A stretch of DNA of 64,000 bases from assembly GCF_034702125.1 (NCBI RefSeq), contig NC_085858.1:81001-145000 (forward strand), given 5' to 3'. The stretch comes from Engraulis encrasicolus. Its lineage: Eukaryota > Chordata > Actinopteri > Clupeiformes > Engraulidae. How positions within the stretch are numbered: position 1 is the stretch's first letter; each line of letters begins with the position of its first letter. The notes below the pieces were generated by a model that made no database searches, was not told the DNA's origin, and saw only the letters and a program-made list of their open reading frames with translations. This document shows, piece by piece, positions 10,001-19,401 of this stretch. A program made the position numbers and the translations under genes.

Positions 10001-11057
10001 GAAAGTGTGGTTTCCTAACATCGACCAACAGGCCGAGGCTATCTGTCGAAACTGCTTAGCCTGTTTAGTTAATACCCCTGTCACCAAGACCGAGCCTCTC
10101 AGAATGACCGAGTTGCTTGAAGCACCCTGGCACTCTGTCAGTGCTGATTTCTATGGCCCGCTCCCAACAGGAGAGTACCTGTTAGTCATAGTGGACGACT
10201 ACTCAAGATACCCCATTGTTGAGGTCCTTCGCTGCATCTCAGCAAACGCAGTGATACCCCGACTGGATGCTGTATTCTCCATGTTCGGAATTCCATCCGT
10301 TTTCAAGACTGACAACGGGCCTCCTTTCAACGGCTCACAGTTTTCCCAGTTTGCCAGTTACATGGGATTCAAACACAGGAAAATAACACCTCTGTGGCCG
10401 CAAGCAAATGCAACTGCTGAAAGATTCATGCGGACCATCGGGAAGACAGTGCGCATTTCACAGATGCTTGGAACTTCCTGGAAGCAGCAGCTGAACATCT
10501 TCCTACGTGAGTACAGAGCAACGCCTCATAGCACAACAGGAAGACCACCTGCTGAACTGATCTTTCAGAGAAAAATGAACATCAAAATACCATCTGCCAA
10601 TCCTGTTACCATTCATGCTGACAAGGATGTACGCCAGAAAGACACCATGGCAAAGGCCAAGATGAAAGCTCATTCCGACGTCCGACGACATGCCACGCCA
10701 TCCGACATCAAGCCAGGCGACGTTGTGCTGTGTCGTCAACAGAAGAAAAACAAGCTCACCACACCTTACAGCAAAGAGCCGCTCACAGTCACACAGGTGA
10801 AAGGCCCAATGGTGACTGCAGGACGGAACGGATACGCCATCACCAGAAACAGTTCATTCTTCAAGAAGATTCATCCCGAGGCACTGCAGGATCCGCTGGC
10901 GCTCCTCGATCCAGACCTGGACCTGGATGACGGTGACGCTGCAGAACCGGCACCAGATCTGGAAGGCGGTGTCAACGCAGAACCAGCACCCCTGCCACGT
11001 CGATATCCTTTCAGAGAGCACAGGCAGCCTCCTGCCTATTTACGTGACTATAATTAA
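7026..11057 (+). CDS. Gag-Pol polyprotein of element 1
   Basis: One uninterrupted frame of 1343 codons from ATG 7026. Gag occupies about residues 1-250 and ends with two CCHC zinc knuckles (C211..C224 and C231..C244). The aspartic protease has the DSGAS catalytic motif at D321. Reverse transcriptase spans about 450-620; its catalytic box reads NLSDDIIVFG with D604 and D605, so the usual tyrosine two residues before the aspartates is replaced. RNase H follows (VVDASPVGLGA). Integrase has an H977/H980..CRNCLAC zinc module and a D1041, D1096, E1132 triad with the canonical 35-residue spacing between the last two. No stop or frameshift is present, so Gag and Pol are made as one product without a programmed shift. 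This is a transposon gene, not a host gene. Confidence 0.95.
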   Translation: MFNAALAGHSPQPFDTEIDPSSLGTRWSKWTQRFENFLVAMNIVSDARKRALLLHVAGERVHDIYDTLADDEDDYAATKKKLDDYFTPMKNTQYLVYKFRKAMQLPGESLDTYHTKLRTLAKDCEFADVDSEIKAQLIQSCTSQRLRRRALREPETKLDKLLEYGRTMEISEEQAEGIEKGTPTAVNMLEHKNKAQNEYQRKDKNKSNTKCRNCGGIYPHKGECPAKGKDCNACGKPNHFSKVCRSRQRKPHESKKMDSAERKQVGTKKVNQVTASCSECSTHKGSSSSDEYAFMVDSEVCSKHPQTHVTINGVKIKVLIDSGASVNIVSETVANSLNPAPKLSPAEIKIFAYGSKTALPIIGMFTCCTQAKGKSTEATFYVLKGDGHSLLSCETAKALGLIQIINAVNLTRPSVAEQLVDSHPELFTGIGKLKDFQVKLHIDPDVQPTCQPHRRVPFHVRQKVEAELQKLENDGIIEKITGPTPWVSPIVTPPKPKDPDKVRICVDMRQANMAIQRERHLTPTMDDVIHELNGAKVFSKLDLNAGYHQLELHPDSRYITTFTTHLGLRRYKRLNFGISSAAEVFQNAICQALHGIQGVKNLSDDIIVFGASQKAHDDALTAVFARLKECGLTLNRNKCEFNKQRLEFFGFIFSADGISADPQKVAAIHQASAPKDPAAIRSLLGMANYCSRFIKDFSTITAPLRELTKKSTPWQWGEEQSAALELLKERLTSNTTMSYFDPKKETELVVDASPVGLGAILTQKEKGEKHIIAYASRALTDVERRYSQTEREALAIVWSCEHFHLYIYGHPFTLVTDHKPLELIWNNPRSKPPARIERWGLRLQPYNYRVVYRKGADNPADYMSRHPRPTLTSETRASKVAEEYVNFISIQATPKAMTLEEIKAETLKDTTLQLVSKCIKNNTWHTIKSDMPNAAVLQQFRNNSRELTLSADGDIILRGCRIVIPLSLQQRVLALAHESHQGIGKTKELLREKVWFPNIDQQAEAICRNCLACLVNTPVTKTEPLRMTELLEAPWHSVSADFYGPLPTGEYLLVIVDDYSRYPIVEVLRCISANAVIPRLDAVFSMFGIPSVFKTDNGPPFNGSQFSQFASYMGFKHRKITPLWPQANATAERFMRTIGKTVRISQMLGTSWKQQLNIFLREYRATPHSTTGRPPAELIFQRKMNIKIPSANPVTIHADKDVRQKDTMAKAKMKAHSDVRRHATPSDIKPGDVVLCRQQKKNKLTTPYSKEPLTVTQVKGPMVTAGRNGYAITRNSSFFKKIHPEALQDPLALLDPDLDLDDGDAAEPAPDLEGGVNAEPAPLPRRYPFREHRQPPAYLRDYN

Positions 11058-11352
11058 AGGACTGAGAGAGACCTTAAGTCACTGGGGGACTGTTTAGACT
11101 TCCCATTAAGTATGGTTGAATGTTGAATTTAAGTAATGGTTCTGTTGACATCTTATCCTGAGTTATTTAGACATTTCATGACTTAGTGAAGTGCATTTAT
11201 GTTCTGCAGTAAATATGATTTTCAATGCCATTGATAGCCTAAAAGTAAAGTAAAAAGTAAAGTAAAAGTGTAAGTCAATTTAGATATTATTTGACATTCA
11301 TACTAGGCTCTGTTATCTAAGTACAGTAATGGTAGCGTGTGGAACTTCGTTC

Positions 11353-11370
11353 AAAAAAAAAAAGGAGTGA
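11353..11370 (+). other. Polypurine tract of element 1
   Basis: AAAAAAAAAAAGGAGTGA lies directly before the 3' LTR, where plus-strand DNA synthesis is primed. Confidence 0.85.
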
Positions 11371-11556
11371 TGTGATAGCAAGGCATATGAGCGTGATGAC
11401 GTATGTTACGCAAGCAGACTAGAACTAGTGATCACGCAGTGTACACCTGTATTATCATTGTGCGAGTAACCACTAAAGATACCAGTCAACTCCAGTCAAG
11501 TCTCAGTCTGATTTATTCAATTCATTTTAATGACCGCGGAAGCTGCAGTCATTACA
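11371..11556 (+). repeat. 3' LTR of element 1
   Basis: 186 bp and identical by eye to the 5' LTR. It is followed at once by the AACAT target duplication. Confidence 0.95.
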
Positions 11557-11564
11557 AACATGTT

Positions 11565-11691
11565 TGTTGTAATATTAGATATTCTGCCACCTTCTGTTAT
11601 GTTTTGTGTATTACCAGTTCTACCCAGAATGCTGTTCTACTTTTACCCGCTCTCAATAAAGTAGCTGTCTGACCAGCATCAAACTTGAACA
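11565..11691 (+). repeat. 5' LTR of element 2
   Basis: 127 bp, TGTTGTAATA...CTTGAACA, with AATAAA at 11655-11660. It differs from the 3' LTR by a 6-bp CT expansion and a few substitutions, so it is older than element 1. Confidence 0.92.
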
Positions 11692-11705
11692 TGGTGACCC
11701 CGAAA
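11692..11705 (+). other. Primer-binding site of element 2
   Basis: TGGTGACCCCGAAA starts immediately after the 5' LTR. The TGG start is that of a tRNA-primed site; I do not assign the tRNA. Confidence 0.6.
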
Positions 11706-11861
11706 TTTGAACATTGTGGCGTTATGCGGCAAATCCGAGGGAATAACTTCATGGAAACTTGTGTGTAATGCTTCTCGGAGGGGTATGTATGGACTGTTTA
11801 TCGCATCTTCAAGCCAAATATTCAGCTAGATATCTCGGAGTGCTAGACCGACGAGTCAAGT

Positions 11862-13804
11862 ATGGCACTACACTACAAACCTCAGACGCAAGTCGATTGG
11901 AACTCCAGAGATGCTTAGGGGTCTTACACACCAAGGCGGTAAAGCGTCGCGGAACGGCCGCGTTTTTTACCGGCGTCGGTGAAAATACATTGAAACCTAT
12001 CTGTCCTTACACACCAACCGGCGGTAGTCGGGCATCAGCGTCGCGGGAGCCGGCTCCGCGCCGCGCTGCATTTGGAAAATAGAACTCCAGCGTATTTTTC
12101 ACACCGGCAACCGGCGGTGTCTCATTCAAATGAATGGCAAAGTAGCACGCTAGCTTTAGCTGTGGGGAGTGTTTTGAACAGGACTGGCCATGCACGCCGA
12201 CGCTGTCAGTGTGCAAGGCAGAGAAAAGCACGCCGGCCAAAACTAAGCAGAAAGACCGCGTCCGTCCTGCGACCGTTCCGTTCCGCCTTGGTATGTTTTG
12301 GCCCTTATAGTCAATACCGTTTGTGGCGCAAGGAAGTTGAGCGAATTATTAATGGCCCCCTCCACGAGGAATTTGAGGAAGTTAAGCTAAACCATGTATT
12401 CATATGGGCTGGTGCGCAGGTTGAACGGCTAGTTGAAGCCAAACAAGCCGAAGACCCTACGTGTAGTGTTGCCACGGTAGACGAGCTGCTAGATTGCCTA
12501 GATGGAATTCTCACACACTCGACACACTTTCGCGAGGCAAGAGAGGACTTCTACAATGCAAAGCAGACAACTGGTGAGAACACCACTGCGTTTTACAGTC
12601 GCATTCTTGAGCTGCACAAACAGGCTGAATTTCCTGTGGGCTCTGATTTCCTCATTGTGGATAAATTAATTCATGGCTGCACTAATGTCGAATGCAAACT
12701 AAAGCTAATGACCAAAGAAAAAACAGTCACTGTAAAAACGTGCTTGGACGTGTTACGACGATACAAATCTGTTGATGCAACAATGCAGCGTTTTACCGAA
12801 ACACAGGTGCATGCAACATATTCTCACGATCCGTCTCGCCGATCTCAGCAGCGGGGAGGCAAGCCAAAAACAAAGCAGCCAACCGATCCCCGTGCTGTCC
12901 ACCGTGAGTTCAAGCCTGCAACAGGTGACTCAAACAGGGAATGCAGATGGTGTGGTGGACAAAGTCATGCTCGTGATAGATGTCCAGCTCAAGATGTGAG
13001 ATGCAATTTTTGCAAAAAACCAGGTCACTTTGAAAAAGTGTGTAGACTTAAAAAATCAGTCAAAACCACTAATGCAGTTCAAATAGCAGACACTGACCTG
13101 AGTGCAGAGGAAGACACATGTGATCACGCCTATGACATAAGCACTGTTCAACCCACAAATGTCCAGGCACGTGAGGTTATGGCTGGTGTCACTTTTCACA
13201 CCACTGGTGACCATTGTCTACAAGGAAAGGTAGATACCGGAGCAATGACAACATGCATGCCGATTTCACTCTTGCCTAAAGTGAACATCAAACAACAATC
13301 CCTACTCTGCGCTGACATTCGACTGCGTAGTGTTACTGGAGCGAGCATACCAGTGAGTGGCAAAATCAAAACAAAAGTCACATGTAATGGCATCACCCGC
13401 ACTGTTGAAATTATCATTACAAATGCCGGTACTGAGCTTATACTCGGGCTCGAGTTTTGCAAACAATTCAAACTTGTCCAAATATCTGATGTGTGCATTC
13501 AGCGAAACATTAATGTTGAGGCTGTACATGTTACAGAAGAGTCTGATGTCGACTATGAGTCTCTCCAAAAGAAATGGCGACGTCACTTGCCCCTGGGAAA
13601 AGAGACAGGCGATCCCATGGAGGACTTGAAACGCATATTTCCTGACATGTTTGATGGTTCAGTCGGTCTGTTCGACGGCGAGGCAGAATTAAAGCGGACA
13701 CCAGGTGCCACACCCGTACAACTCCCCCCTCGTGCAGTTCCAGTGAGTGTACTCCCCAGACTCAAGAATGAATTGGATCGCATGGAGGCAGAAGGAATCA
13801 TACG
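11862..13804 (+). pseudogene. gag and protease region of element 2, broken by a MITE
   Basis: A frame beginning MALHYKPQTQ at ATG 11862 is cut after 18 codons by the MITE at 11918 and resumes in register at 12305 (after one copy of the TTA target duplication). The downstream part has a Gag body, two CCHC knuckles (CRWCGGQSHARDRC and CNFCKKPGHFEKVC, about 12945-13041) and a protease with the DTGA motif near 13231. It runs into the first RT segment (LDRMEAEGII) and is then cut by the Penelope-like insertion. The long open frame from 12072 therefore mixes MITE-derived and gag-derived residues at its N terminus. Confidence 0.85.
11918..12304. mobile_element. PIF/Harbinger-like MITE inside element 2 gag
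   Basis: 387 bp with imperfect inverted ends (GGGGTCTTACACACCAAGG.. and ..CCTTGGTATGTTTTGGCCC), flanked by TTA at 11915-11917 and 12305-12307. TTA duplications are typical of PIF/Harbinger. Its interior is GC-rich and full of CCGGCGG-type palindromes. The gag frame reads in register across the site when the MITE and one TTA are removed, which fixes the borders. Confidence 0.8.
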
Positions 13805-13917
13805 TTCAGAGGAGTAGATGTGTGCACATCCCACCCAATGGGCCAGGTGCAGGACAATGAGAGTAAATCCAAGTGAAAAGAGAAGTCCGCGACACTGCTT
13901 GTCTATTTATGATTTAA

Positions 13918-13955
13918 TCGAGCAACGTTTCGACCTTCAGGTCTTCATCAGGCAA
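13918..13955 (-). ncRNA. Hammerhead-ribozyme-like core in left Penelope copy
   Basis: On the minus strand the sequence reads CTGATGA, a short GACC/GGTC hairpin with a TGAA loop, then GAAAC. This is the conserved hammerhead core (CUGANGA, stem II, GAAA). Hammerhead ribozymes are described in Penelope-like elements. Stems I and III and the cleavage site are not resolved here, so activity is unproven. Confidence 0.5.
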
Positions 13956-14446
13956 AGTGTGAACATGGCATTGAGTGGGTCATATTAAAACATTCTACAG
14001 TCAGCTGATCAGCCAAAGTCCGCAGCTAGTTCAAAGATGTAACCGATTACAATCAGAAAAATAAAGTGATCATGATATTTGAAAATGAAAATAAACAACA
14101 AAAAAGGATGTATAAGCACAAGACATTGCATATTAAAAACACCCAGTGAGTCACCTATCACATTGATCATATTTACATAGTTCAGTGGAACCATTTTTGG
14201 GCACCTGCGTCCACAAAACAATACCCACAAGTTGGTGGTGTATGTGTGTGTGTGTGTGGGGGGGGGGGTGTTAGGCATGGGGGTATGACAATAAATACAA
14301 GAGTTACAAGAATGGCTTGATGTCAAATTCTTCGTTAAGACCATTAGGAGACATTGTGTTCAAATAGTGGATCCAAAACGTCTCACGTTGGAGTAATCTT
14401 TTTCCTCTGTCACCGCCTCTTGGTGACCTATCTACACGTTCCACGC

Positions 14447-16237
14447 CTATCTGAGCGCACTTACGTTATGACCGGCACTTTTGAAGTGGGCGGCTACAGG
14501 GCTTTTTTCATCGCCGGTCCTGATTGTGCTACGGTGTTCACTGATTCGAGTGCGCAGTTCCCGTGTTGTCTTGCCCACATATGCCAAGCCGCAGGGGCAG
14601 CGTATTAAATAAACAACATGGGTGGTGCTGCAGGTGATTGCACCTCGGATAGGCAAAGACTTGCCTGTGTGTGGATGGCTGAAATGTTTACATTTGTGTG
14701 TAAAAGAACACTGGGCGCAGCCTCCACATTTGTAATTGCCATCGGGTAGGCCGAGAAGGGGTTTTGTGGGCGGGGGACAAGTGTCGCTCCGAACTAGGCA
14801 ATCCTTCAAATTTGGGGCCCGTTTAAAAACAAATTGGGGCGCGGTGGTGAAAACATTTTGCAGTTTTGGGTCGGTCTGAACAATGTGCCAATGTTTGTGT
14901 ATCACCTTTTTAAACTCATGCGCAAGTGGGGAATATCTGACGCAGCACCTAGTGGAAGGTTTTGTATTTCCACTGGTGCGTTGTTTTGGCTTGAGGCATT
15001 CTTCTTGCGTTGTGTGATCAAATCTCGTCATGGCTGCGTCTACCCATGTGTGCTTATAGCCTCTGTTGAGGAATCTTTTGGCCATGTCAGGAGATTGTGC
15101 AGAATAAGTGGACGCGTCACTACAAATTCTGCGCACGCGATGGAATTGGCTAATGGGGAGACTTTTTATCAATTGCTTGGGGTGAAAGCTATCACCATGG
15201 AGAATGGTGTTGCGATCAGTTGCTTTGCGAAAGAGATCAGTTTTAAGACTCAAGCCATCCCTGTAAACCAAAACATCCAAAAAACTAATGCGTTGAGCAT
15301 GGTGTTCCAATGTGAATTGTAGATGTTCATTACAAGAATTTAAATATTCGTGGAAACACTTCAATTCATCCACAGTACATTCCATAATCCTAAAAATGTC
15401 GTCCACAAAACGCTTGTAAAAAATTATTTTAGAGTAAAAGGGATTAATGGAATTGAGCACGTACTGATGTTCAAAAAGACCCATGTACAGGCATGCATCC
15501 CAAGGGGCCATTTTACTTCCCATGGCAGTGCCCTTTTTCTGCAGATAAAAGTCACTCTGGAAGCGAAAGGCATTGTTATTCAGGACAATGTTAGCCAGGT
15601 CAAGTACACAGTCAATACTGGGTTTGTTCTCAGAGTGATGTAAAGAAAGGAAATGGTGTAGTGAGTTGATACCACCATCGTGTGGAATATTCGTATAAAG
15701 GCTCTGGACATCAAAGGTCGCCAGCAATGTGTTATCAGAGAGATTATTAAAAGATTTCAATGAATTGATTAAATCAACCGAGTCGCGTATGTACGATGGA
15801 AGAGTGGTCACCATAGGTTTAATGAAATGGTCAACATAAGCTGAGATGTTTTCGGTCAGACTGCCGATACAACTCACAATAGGCCTGCCCTTAATTGGGG
15901 TCTCTAGCCCCTTGTGCACTTTTGGGAGTGTATAGAATACAGGGACGACAGGATGCTCAGTTATGAGAAAGTCAAATACATTTTTGTCAAACTCTTCGTT
16001 GTGCAGGTGATGGGAGAGTTGAGAGTTAATGCGAGCCTGCAGCCTATAGGTGGGGTCAGAGGGTAATTTCTCATAAAAAGTCAAGTCGTTCAGTTGTCTT
16101 GAGATTTCCATCTCATAATCCACTGCATTCTGTAAAACCACGGCATCCCCTTTATCCGCGGATCGAACCACAATTTTGTTGTCTTTTTTCAAGTCCATTA
16201 TCGCATTTCGTTCCTCTTTTGACAGATTGTTGAACAC
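14447..16237 (-). CDS. Penelope-like RT/GIY-YIG protein, 5'-truncated copy
   Basis: 596 codons open to the element end. The copy is cut at its 5' side at 16237, so the first codon (GTG) is not a true start. It has RT motif A (TFDVQSLYTNIP), motif B (GTAMGSKMAPWDA) and the catalytic FVDDIF box, followed by a Cys/His cluster (CGGCAQCSFTHKC) and a GIY-YIG nuclease (VVYLIRCPCGLAYVGKTTRE..). RT joined to GIY-YIG defines Penelope-like elements; the Cys-rich stretch before the nuclease suggests the Neptune type, from memory. Unlike its partner, this copy has no frameshift between RT and nuclease. It encodes no host function. Confidence 0.88.
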   Translation of the reverse strand: MFNNLSKEERNAIMDLKKDNKIVVRSADKGDAVVLQNAVDYEMEISRQLNDLTFYEKLPSDPTYRLQARINSQLSHHLHNEEFDKNVFDFLITEHPVVPVFYTLPKVHKGLETPIKGRPIVSCIGSLTENISAYVDHFIKPMVTTLPSYIRDSVDLINSLKSFNNLSDNTLLATFDVQSLYTNIPHDGGINSLHHFLSLHHSENKPSIDCVLDLANIVLNNNAFRFQSDFYLQKKGTAMGSKMAPWDACLYMGLFEHQYVLNSINPFYSKIIFYKRFVDDIFRIMECTVDELKCFHEYLNSCNEHLQFTLEHHAQRISFLDVLVYRDGLSLKTDLFRKATDRNTILHGDSFHPKQLIKSLPISQFHRVRRICSDASTYSAQSPDMAKRFLNRGYKHTWVDAAMTRFDHTTQEECLKPKQRTSGNTKPSTRCCVRYSPLAHEFKKVIHKHWHIVQTDPKLQNVFTTAPQFVFKRAPNLKDCLVRSDTCPPPTKPLLGLPDGNYKCGGCAQCSFTHKCKHFSHPHTGKSLPIRGAITCSTTHVVYLIRCPCGLAYVGKTTRELRTRISEHRSTIRTGDEKSPVAAHFKSAGHNVSALR

Positions 16238-16384
16238 AAAGGTCTACTTCTGGAAGGATGGAAAACCCGAAACTCAACATAAATCCAAAGGCAACAGGAA
16301 ACAACGCCAAAGACCCAGACATGACCGTCAACAAAGAAAAAACAGGACCTGGTTTTCGTCTTCCTCATTCGATTCATTCTCTGA

Positions 16385-18720
16385 CGCAAGTGGCCAATCA
16401 GAGCGCGAAGCGCCTTTTTTGGGGTACAGCCAGATCAGACCGCAGCTACGCCCACGGCACTGGCGCAGAGACGCTCCACCAAGCGCAAGCAATGCAGAAG
16501 GGGCCAACGCAAGCGCGCGCTGGAGGTTCCCCCCTCAGAACAACAGGAGAATACGGTAATAAACACCTCTGACAAGCAATTGTCTGACGCCTGCGTGTCC
16601 GCTCTCAGCAAAGGTTTGAGTTTTGCCCCCACTGCTCACACTAATGACTTTGAGACCATCATTGATTTCCAAAAATTCTTTCGAAACTTACGGTTGAGGG
16701 AATTCTTCCATTCTGACCAAGGTGTTTCCCCATCAACAACGGTGTCCACCACAGATGACACTCGGTCACGAGAAAACTCTGCCCCTATGCTTCCTGCCAC
16801 TACTCGTTTTAAAAAGAAGTCCATGTTCACTCCACCCAAGCACCGAAACTCATCTCTTGAAACCTATTGTCGTCTGGTCGATAATGACGTAAAGACACTA
16901 TTAAAAAAGAAAAAAGAGTATAAGGTGTTCAACAATCTGTCAAAAGAGGAACGAAATGCGATAATGGACTTGAAAAAAGACAACAAAATTGTGGTTCGAT
17001 CCGCGGATAAAGGGGGTGCCGTGGTTTTACAGAATGCAGTGGATTATGAGATGGAAATCTCAAGACAACTGAACGACTTGACTTTTTATGAGAAATTACC
17101 CTCTGACCCCACCTATAGGCTGCAGGCTCGCATTAACTCTCAACTCTCCCATCACCTGCACAACGAAGAGTTTGACAAAAATGTATTTGACTTTCTCATA
17201 ACTGAGCATCCTGTCGTCCCTGTATTCTATACACTCCCAAAAGTGCACAAGGGGCTAGAGACCCCAATTAAGGGCAGGCCTATTGTGAGTTGTATCGGCA
17301 GTCTGACCGAAAACATCTCAGCTTATGTTGACCATTTCATTAAACCTATGGTGACCACTCTTCCATCGTACATACGCGACTCGGTTGATTTAATCAATTC
17401 ATTGAAATCTTTTAATAATCTCTCTGATAACACATTGCTGGCGACCTTTGATGTCCAGAGCCTTTATACGAATATTCCACACGATGGTGGTATCAACTCA
17501 CTACACCATTTCCTTTCTTTACATCACTCTGAGAACAAACCCAGTATTGACTGTGTACTTGACCTGGCTAACATTGTCCTGAATAACAATGCCTTTCGCT
17601 TCCAGAGTGACTTTTATCTGCAGAAAAAGGGCACTGCCATGGGAAGTAAAATGGCCCCTTGGGATGCATGCCTGTACATGGGTCTTTTTGAACATCAGTA
17701 CGTGCTCAATTCCATTAATCCCTTTTACTCTAAAATAATTTTTTACAAGCGTTTTGTGGACGACATTTTTAGGATTATGGAATGTACTGTGGATGAATTG
17801 AAGTGTTTCCACGAATATTTAAATTCTTGTAATGAACATCTACAATTCACATTGGAACACCATGCTCAACGCATTAGTTTTTTGGATGTTTTGGTTTACA
17901 GGGATGGCTTGAGTCTTAAAACTGATCTCTTTCGCAAAGCAACTGATCGCAACACCATTCTCCATGGTGATAGCTTTCACCCCAAGCAATTGATAAAAAG
18001 TCTCCCCATTAGCCAATTCCATCGCGTGCGCAGAATTTGTAGTGACGCTTCCACTTATTCTGCACAATCTTCTGACATGGCCAAAAGATTCCTCAACAGA
18101 GGCTATAAGCACACATGGGTAGACGCAGCCATGACGAGATTTGATCACACAACGCAAGAAGAATGCCTCAAGCCAAAACAACGCACCAGTGGAAATACAA
18201 AACCTTCCACTAGGTGCTGCGTCAGATACAGTATTCCCCACTTGCGCATGAGTTTAAAAAGGTGATACACAAACATTGGCACATTGTTCAGACCGACCCA
18301 AAACTGCAAAATGTTTTCACCACCGCGCCCCAATTTGTTTTTAAACGGGCCCCAAATTTGAAGGATTGCCTAGTTCGGAGCGACACTTGTCCCCCGCCCA
18401 CAAAACCCCTTCTCGGCCTACCCGATGGCAATTACAAATGTGGAGGCTGCGCCCAGTGTTCTTTTACACACAAATGTAAACATTTCAGCCATCCACACAC
18501 AGGCAAGTCTTTGCCTATCCGAGGTGCAATCACCTGCAGCACCACCCATGTTGTTTATTTAATACGCTGCCCCTGCGGCTTGGCATATGTGGGCAAGACA
18601 ACACGGGAACTGCGCACTCGAATCAGTGAACACCGTAGCACAATCAGGACCGGCGATGAAAAAAGCCCTGTAGCCGCCCACTTCAAAAGTGCCGGTCATA
18701 ACGTGCGCTCAGATATATAG
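16385..18720 (+). pseudogene. Penelope-like RT/GIY-YIG protein, longer copy with frameshift
   Basis: The plus-strand copy keeps the N-terminal part missing from its partner: a basic stretch (QRRSTKRKQCRRGQRKRA, about 16468-16521) and the conserved LSKGLSFAPT segment near 16605. No ATG is obvious at the head; the frame is open from 16385 and may begin further up in another frame. RT motifs match the left copy. Relative to that copy, five extra bases (acagt) at about 18224-18228 shift the frame, separating RT (ending 18265) from the GIY-YIG part (continuing to 18720). The two copies thus have different defects. Confidence 0.85.
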
Positions 18721-18904
18721 GCGTGGAACGTGTGGATAGGTCACCAAGAGGCGGTGACAGAGGAAAAAGATTACTCCAACGTGAGACGTTTTGGATCCAC
18801 TATTTGAACACAATGTCTCCTAATGGTCTTAACGAAGAATTTGACATCAAGCCATTCTTGTAACTCTTGTATTTATTGTCATACCCCCATGCCTAACACC
18901 CCCC

Positions 18905-18937
<33 letters not shown>

Positions 18938-19305
18938 CACCAACTTGTGGGTATTGTTTTGTGGACGCAGGTGCCCAAAAATGGTTCCACTGAACTATGT
19001 AAATATGATCAATGTGATAGGTGACTCACTGGGTGTTTTTAATATGCAATGTCTTGTGCTTATACATCCTTTTTTGTTGTTTATTTTCATTTTCAAATAT
19101 CATGATCACTTTATTTTTCTGATTGTAATCGGTTACATCTTTGAACTATGTGGCGTTTAACTTCTGTGGAAGAGTCAGCTGTGAATTTATATGCTGACCC
19201 ATTTGCTGTTGGACTACCAGCACAGCTGATTGTCAGCCTATCAGCTGCGGACTTTGGCTGATCAGCTGACTGTAGAATGTTTTAAAATGACCCACTCAAT
19301 GCCAT

Positions 19306-19352
19306 GTTCACACTTTGCCTGATGAAGACCTGAAGGTCGAAACGTTGCTCGA
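19306..19352 (+). ncRNA. Hammerhead-ribozyme-like core in right Penelope copy
   Basis: CTGATGA at 19319-19325, a GACC-TGAA-GGTC hairpin at 19327-19338, then GAAAC at 19339-19343. It is the mirror image of the motif at 13918-13955 and lies in the 3' part of the element, about 55 bases before its end. Confidence 0.5.
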
Positions 19353-19401
19353 TTAAATCATAAATAGACAAGCAGTGTCGCGGACTTCTCTTTTCACTTA
19401 G

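Larger units (their letters stand above)
6664..11556 (+). mobile_element. Intact Gypsy-type (Mag-like) LTR retrotransposon, element 1
   Basis: A complete 4893-bp element: 186-bp LTRs at both ends, a primer-binding site, one gag-pol frame, a polypurine tract and a 5-bp target duplication AACAT (6659-6663 and 11557-11561). The two LTRs show no difference when read side by side, so insertion was recent. Domain order (Gag, protease, RT, RNase H, integrase) is that of Metaviridae/Ty3-Gypsy. Two zinc knuckles, short LTRs and an SDD rather than YxDD catalytic box resemble the Mag branch, but the clade call is from memory of the family. The element could still be active. Confidence 0.95.
13805..19399. 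mobile_element. Head-to-head pair of Penelope-like retroelements
   Basis: This block sits inside the RT of element 2 and is flanked by a 15-bp target duplication, AGAAGGAATCATACG, at 13790-13804 and 19400-19414. It holds two copies of one Penelope-like element facing away from each other: a 5'-truncated copy on the minus strand (about 13873-16237) and a longer copy on the plus strand (about 16238-19399). The arms are near-identical over about 2.4 kb and separated by about 690 bases. Inverted or tandem partial copies from one insertion are known for Penelope-like elements. The left edge carries about 65 extra bases not found at the right end. Confidence 0.9.

Noticed and set aside
12072..12304. 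N-terminal 78 codons of the 581-codon frame as Gag
   Set aside because: They lie within the MITE; the frame opens with TTG and the real gag start is upstream at 11862.
14834..15643. Plus-strand frames opposite the left Penelope copy (and the same frames mirrored at 17519-18333)
   Set aside because: They are antisense shadows of the RT coding region and appear twice only because the element is inverted.
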